5,861 nucleotides of DNA, taken from an uncultured Microcoleaceae cyanobacterium. Lineage in GTDB: Bacteria; Cyanobacteriota; Cyanobacteriia; Cyanobacteriales; Microcoleaceae. Below are positions 5,097-5,861 of this stretch, in pieces. Within the stretch, counting starts at the first letter, position 1. Each line of letters begins with the position of its first letter. The stretch lies in NCBI GenBank assembly GCA_938083405.1, contig CALKCV010000244.1, positions 1 to 5,861 of the forward strand, in the 5' to 3' direction. A program made the translations under genes and the position numbers. Below the pieces are notes generated by a model, which had not been told where the DNA came from, searched no databases, and saw only the letters and a program-made list of their open reading frames with translations.

Positions 5097-5861
5097 CTAC
5101 TTGCCCATGCCTAATTGTTGTGCTTTTTGATAGACCTTACCCTCAGTCAAAAGAGAAGGAGCGATCGCCACTTCAACCTGCTGCATCTCCTTAAGACTCT
5201 TGGCCCCCAAAGTACCCATGCTAGTTTGAAGAGCGCCCAAAAGATTATGAGTACCGTCATCCAATAAAGCCGGGCCTCGGAGAATCTGCTCCAAAGTACC
5301 AGTAGTACCGACGCGAATGCGAGTACCGCGAGGCAAGACGGGGCTAGGAGTGGCCATCCCCCAATGATAGCCGCGTCCCGGAGCCTCAGATGCCCTGGCC
5401 AGTGGCGAACCGATCATCACCCCATCGGCACCGCAGGCAATACACTTACAAATATCGCCACCAGTAATCAAGCCACCATCGGCAATAACTGGGACATAAT
5501 TTCCCGTTTCTCGCTCGTAATCATCGCGGGCCGCCGCACAATCCGCAACAGCAGTGGCCTGGGGCACGCCTACACCTAAAACGCCGCGAGAAGTACAAGC
5601 AGCCCCCGGCCCGATACCCACCAATACAGCCGCAGCCCCAGCCTTCATTAAATTAAGAGCCACTTCATAAGTTACGCAATTGCCCAAAGCTACAGGCATG
5701 GACATATCCCGACAAAACCGAGCCAGCTCCAGAGGGGCCACTGATTCGGGAGAAAGAAAAGCAGTAGAAACAACCGTTGCTTGGACAAAAAACAAATCTG
5801 CCCCTGCTTCAGCTACCACTGGACCATATTTAATAGCCCCTGCGGGGGTTGCACTTACCGC
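5097..5861 (-). CDS. guaB3: GuaB3-family IMP dehydrogenase-related protein (C-terminal part)
   Basis: TIM-barrel purine nucleotide enzyme of the IMPDH/GMP reductase superfamily. Cyanobacterial GuaB3 was long annotated as IMP dehydrogenase, but I recall work showing GMP reductase activity (GMP to IMP with NADPH), so it would act in purine salvage. The visible part is 254 residues of the roughly 385 usual for the family; the N-terminus lies beyond 5861 and the frame is open to the edge, beginning AVSATPAGAIKYGP. The catalytic cysteine is at fragment residue 89 in GIGPGAACTSR. Phosphate-binding DGGL is at 128-131, followed by GADGVMIGSPLA and a C-terminal flap-like region ending QLGMGK with TAG 5099-5097. 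No CBS domains interrupt the barrel in the visible part. The GTG at 5819-5817 codes an internal Val and is not the start. It is followed by a strong terminator and then trxA. HIP1 at 5161-5168 lies within the gene. Confidence 0.95.
   Translation of the reverse strand, partial: AVSATPAGAIKYGPVVAEAGADLFFVQATVVSTAFLSPESVAPLELARFCRDMSMPVALGNCVTYEVALNLMKAGAAAVLVGIGPGAACTSRGVLGVGVPQATAVADCAAARDDYERETGNYVPVIADGGLITGGDICKCIACGADGVMIGSPLARASEAPGRGYHWGMATPSPVLPRGTRIRVGTTGTLEQILRGPALLDDGTHNLLGALQTSMGTLGAKSLKEMQQVEVAIAPSLLTEGKVYQKAQQLGMGK

Noticed and set aside
5817..5819. GTG as the start of the GuaB3 protein
   Set aside because: The frame stays open to the window edge with conserved family residues (SATPAGAIKYGP) before it, so the GTG is internal.

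Overview
The window looks like filamentous, Oscillatoria/Microcoleus-type cyanobacterial DNA. The HIP1 octamer GCGATCGC occurs eight times (starts 38, 1066, 1849, 2573, 2747, 3103, 3768, 5161), far more than chance allows. The proteins are also of cyanobacterial type: an ethylene-receptor-like histidine kinase, an m-type thioredoxin and a GuaB3-family IMP dehydrogenase-like enzyme. The AT-rich spacers with short repeats fit this too. The exact genus is inference.

Layout: 1-185 is a promoter region with TTAA words spaced at about one helical turn. 186-3032 (+) encodes a 948-residue hybrid sensor: an ethylene-binding membrane domain, three PAS domains, and a HisKA/HATPase core. The ATPase domain carries an unusual low-complexity insertion built from a (CTT)n tract and a palindromic repeat. 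3045-3933 (-) is a decayed LOG-family gene. Its N-terminal 177 codons still read open, but an in-frame TAG, an internal deletion that removed the PGGxGT region, a frameshift and a second stop follow. Its last codon and the kinase stop share a 22-bp palindrome. 3934-4390 is a gene-free spacer with five 13-bp tandem repeats and a widely spaced inverted repeat. 4391-4717 (-) is trxA. 4718-5096 holds the trxA leader and a strong intrinsic terminator for the gene upstream. 5097-5861 (-) is the C-terminal 254 residues of GuaB3; its start lies beyond the window.

How they work together: guaB3, trxA and the dead LOG gene lie in the same direction, but a terminator separates guaB3 from trxA, so they are probably separate transcripts. 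The kinase converges on them and has no response regulator here, so it is an orphan sensor as far as can be seen. The points most worth following are the ethylene-type sensor with its inserted ATPase segment, the phased TTAA promoter, and the LOG pseudogene, which an automatic ORF call would report as an intact 177-residue protein.
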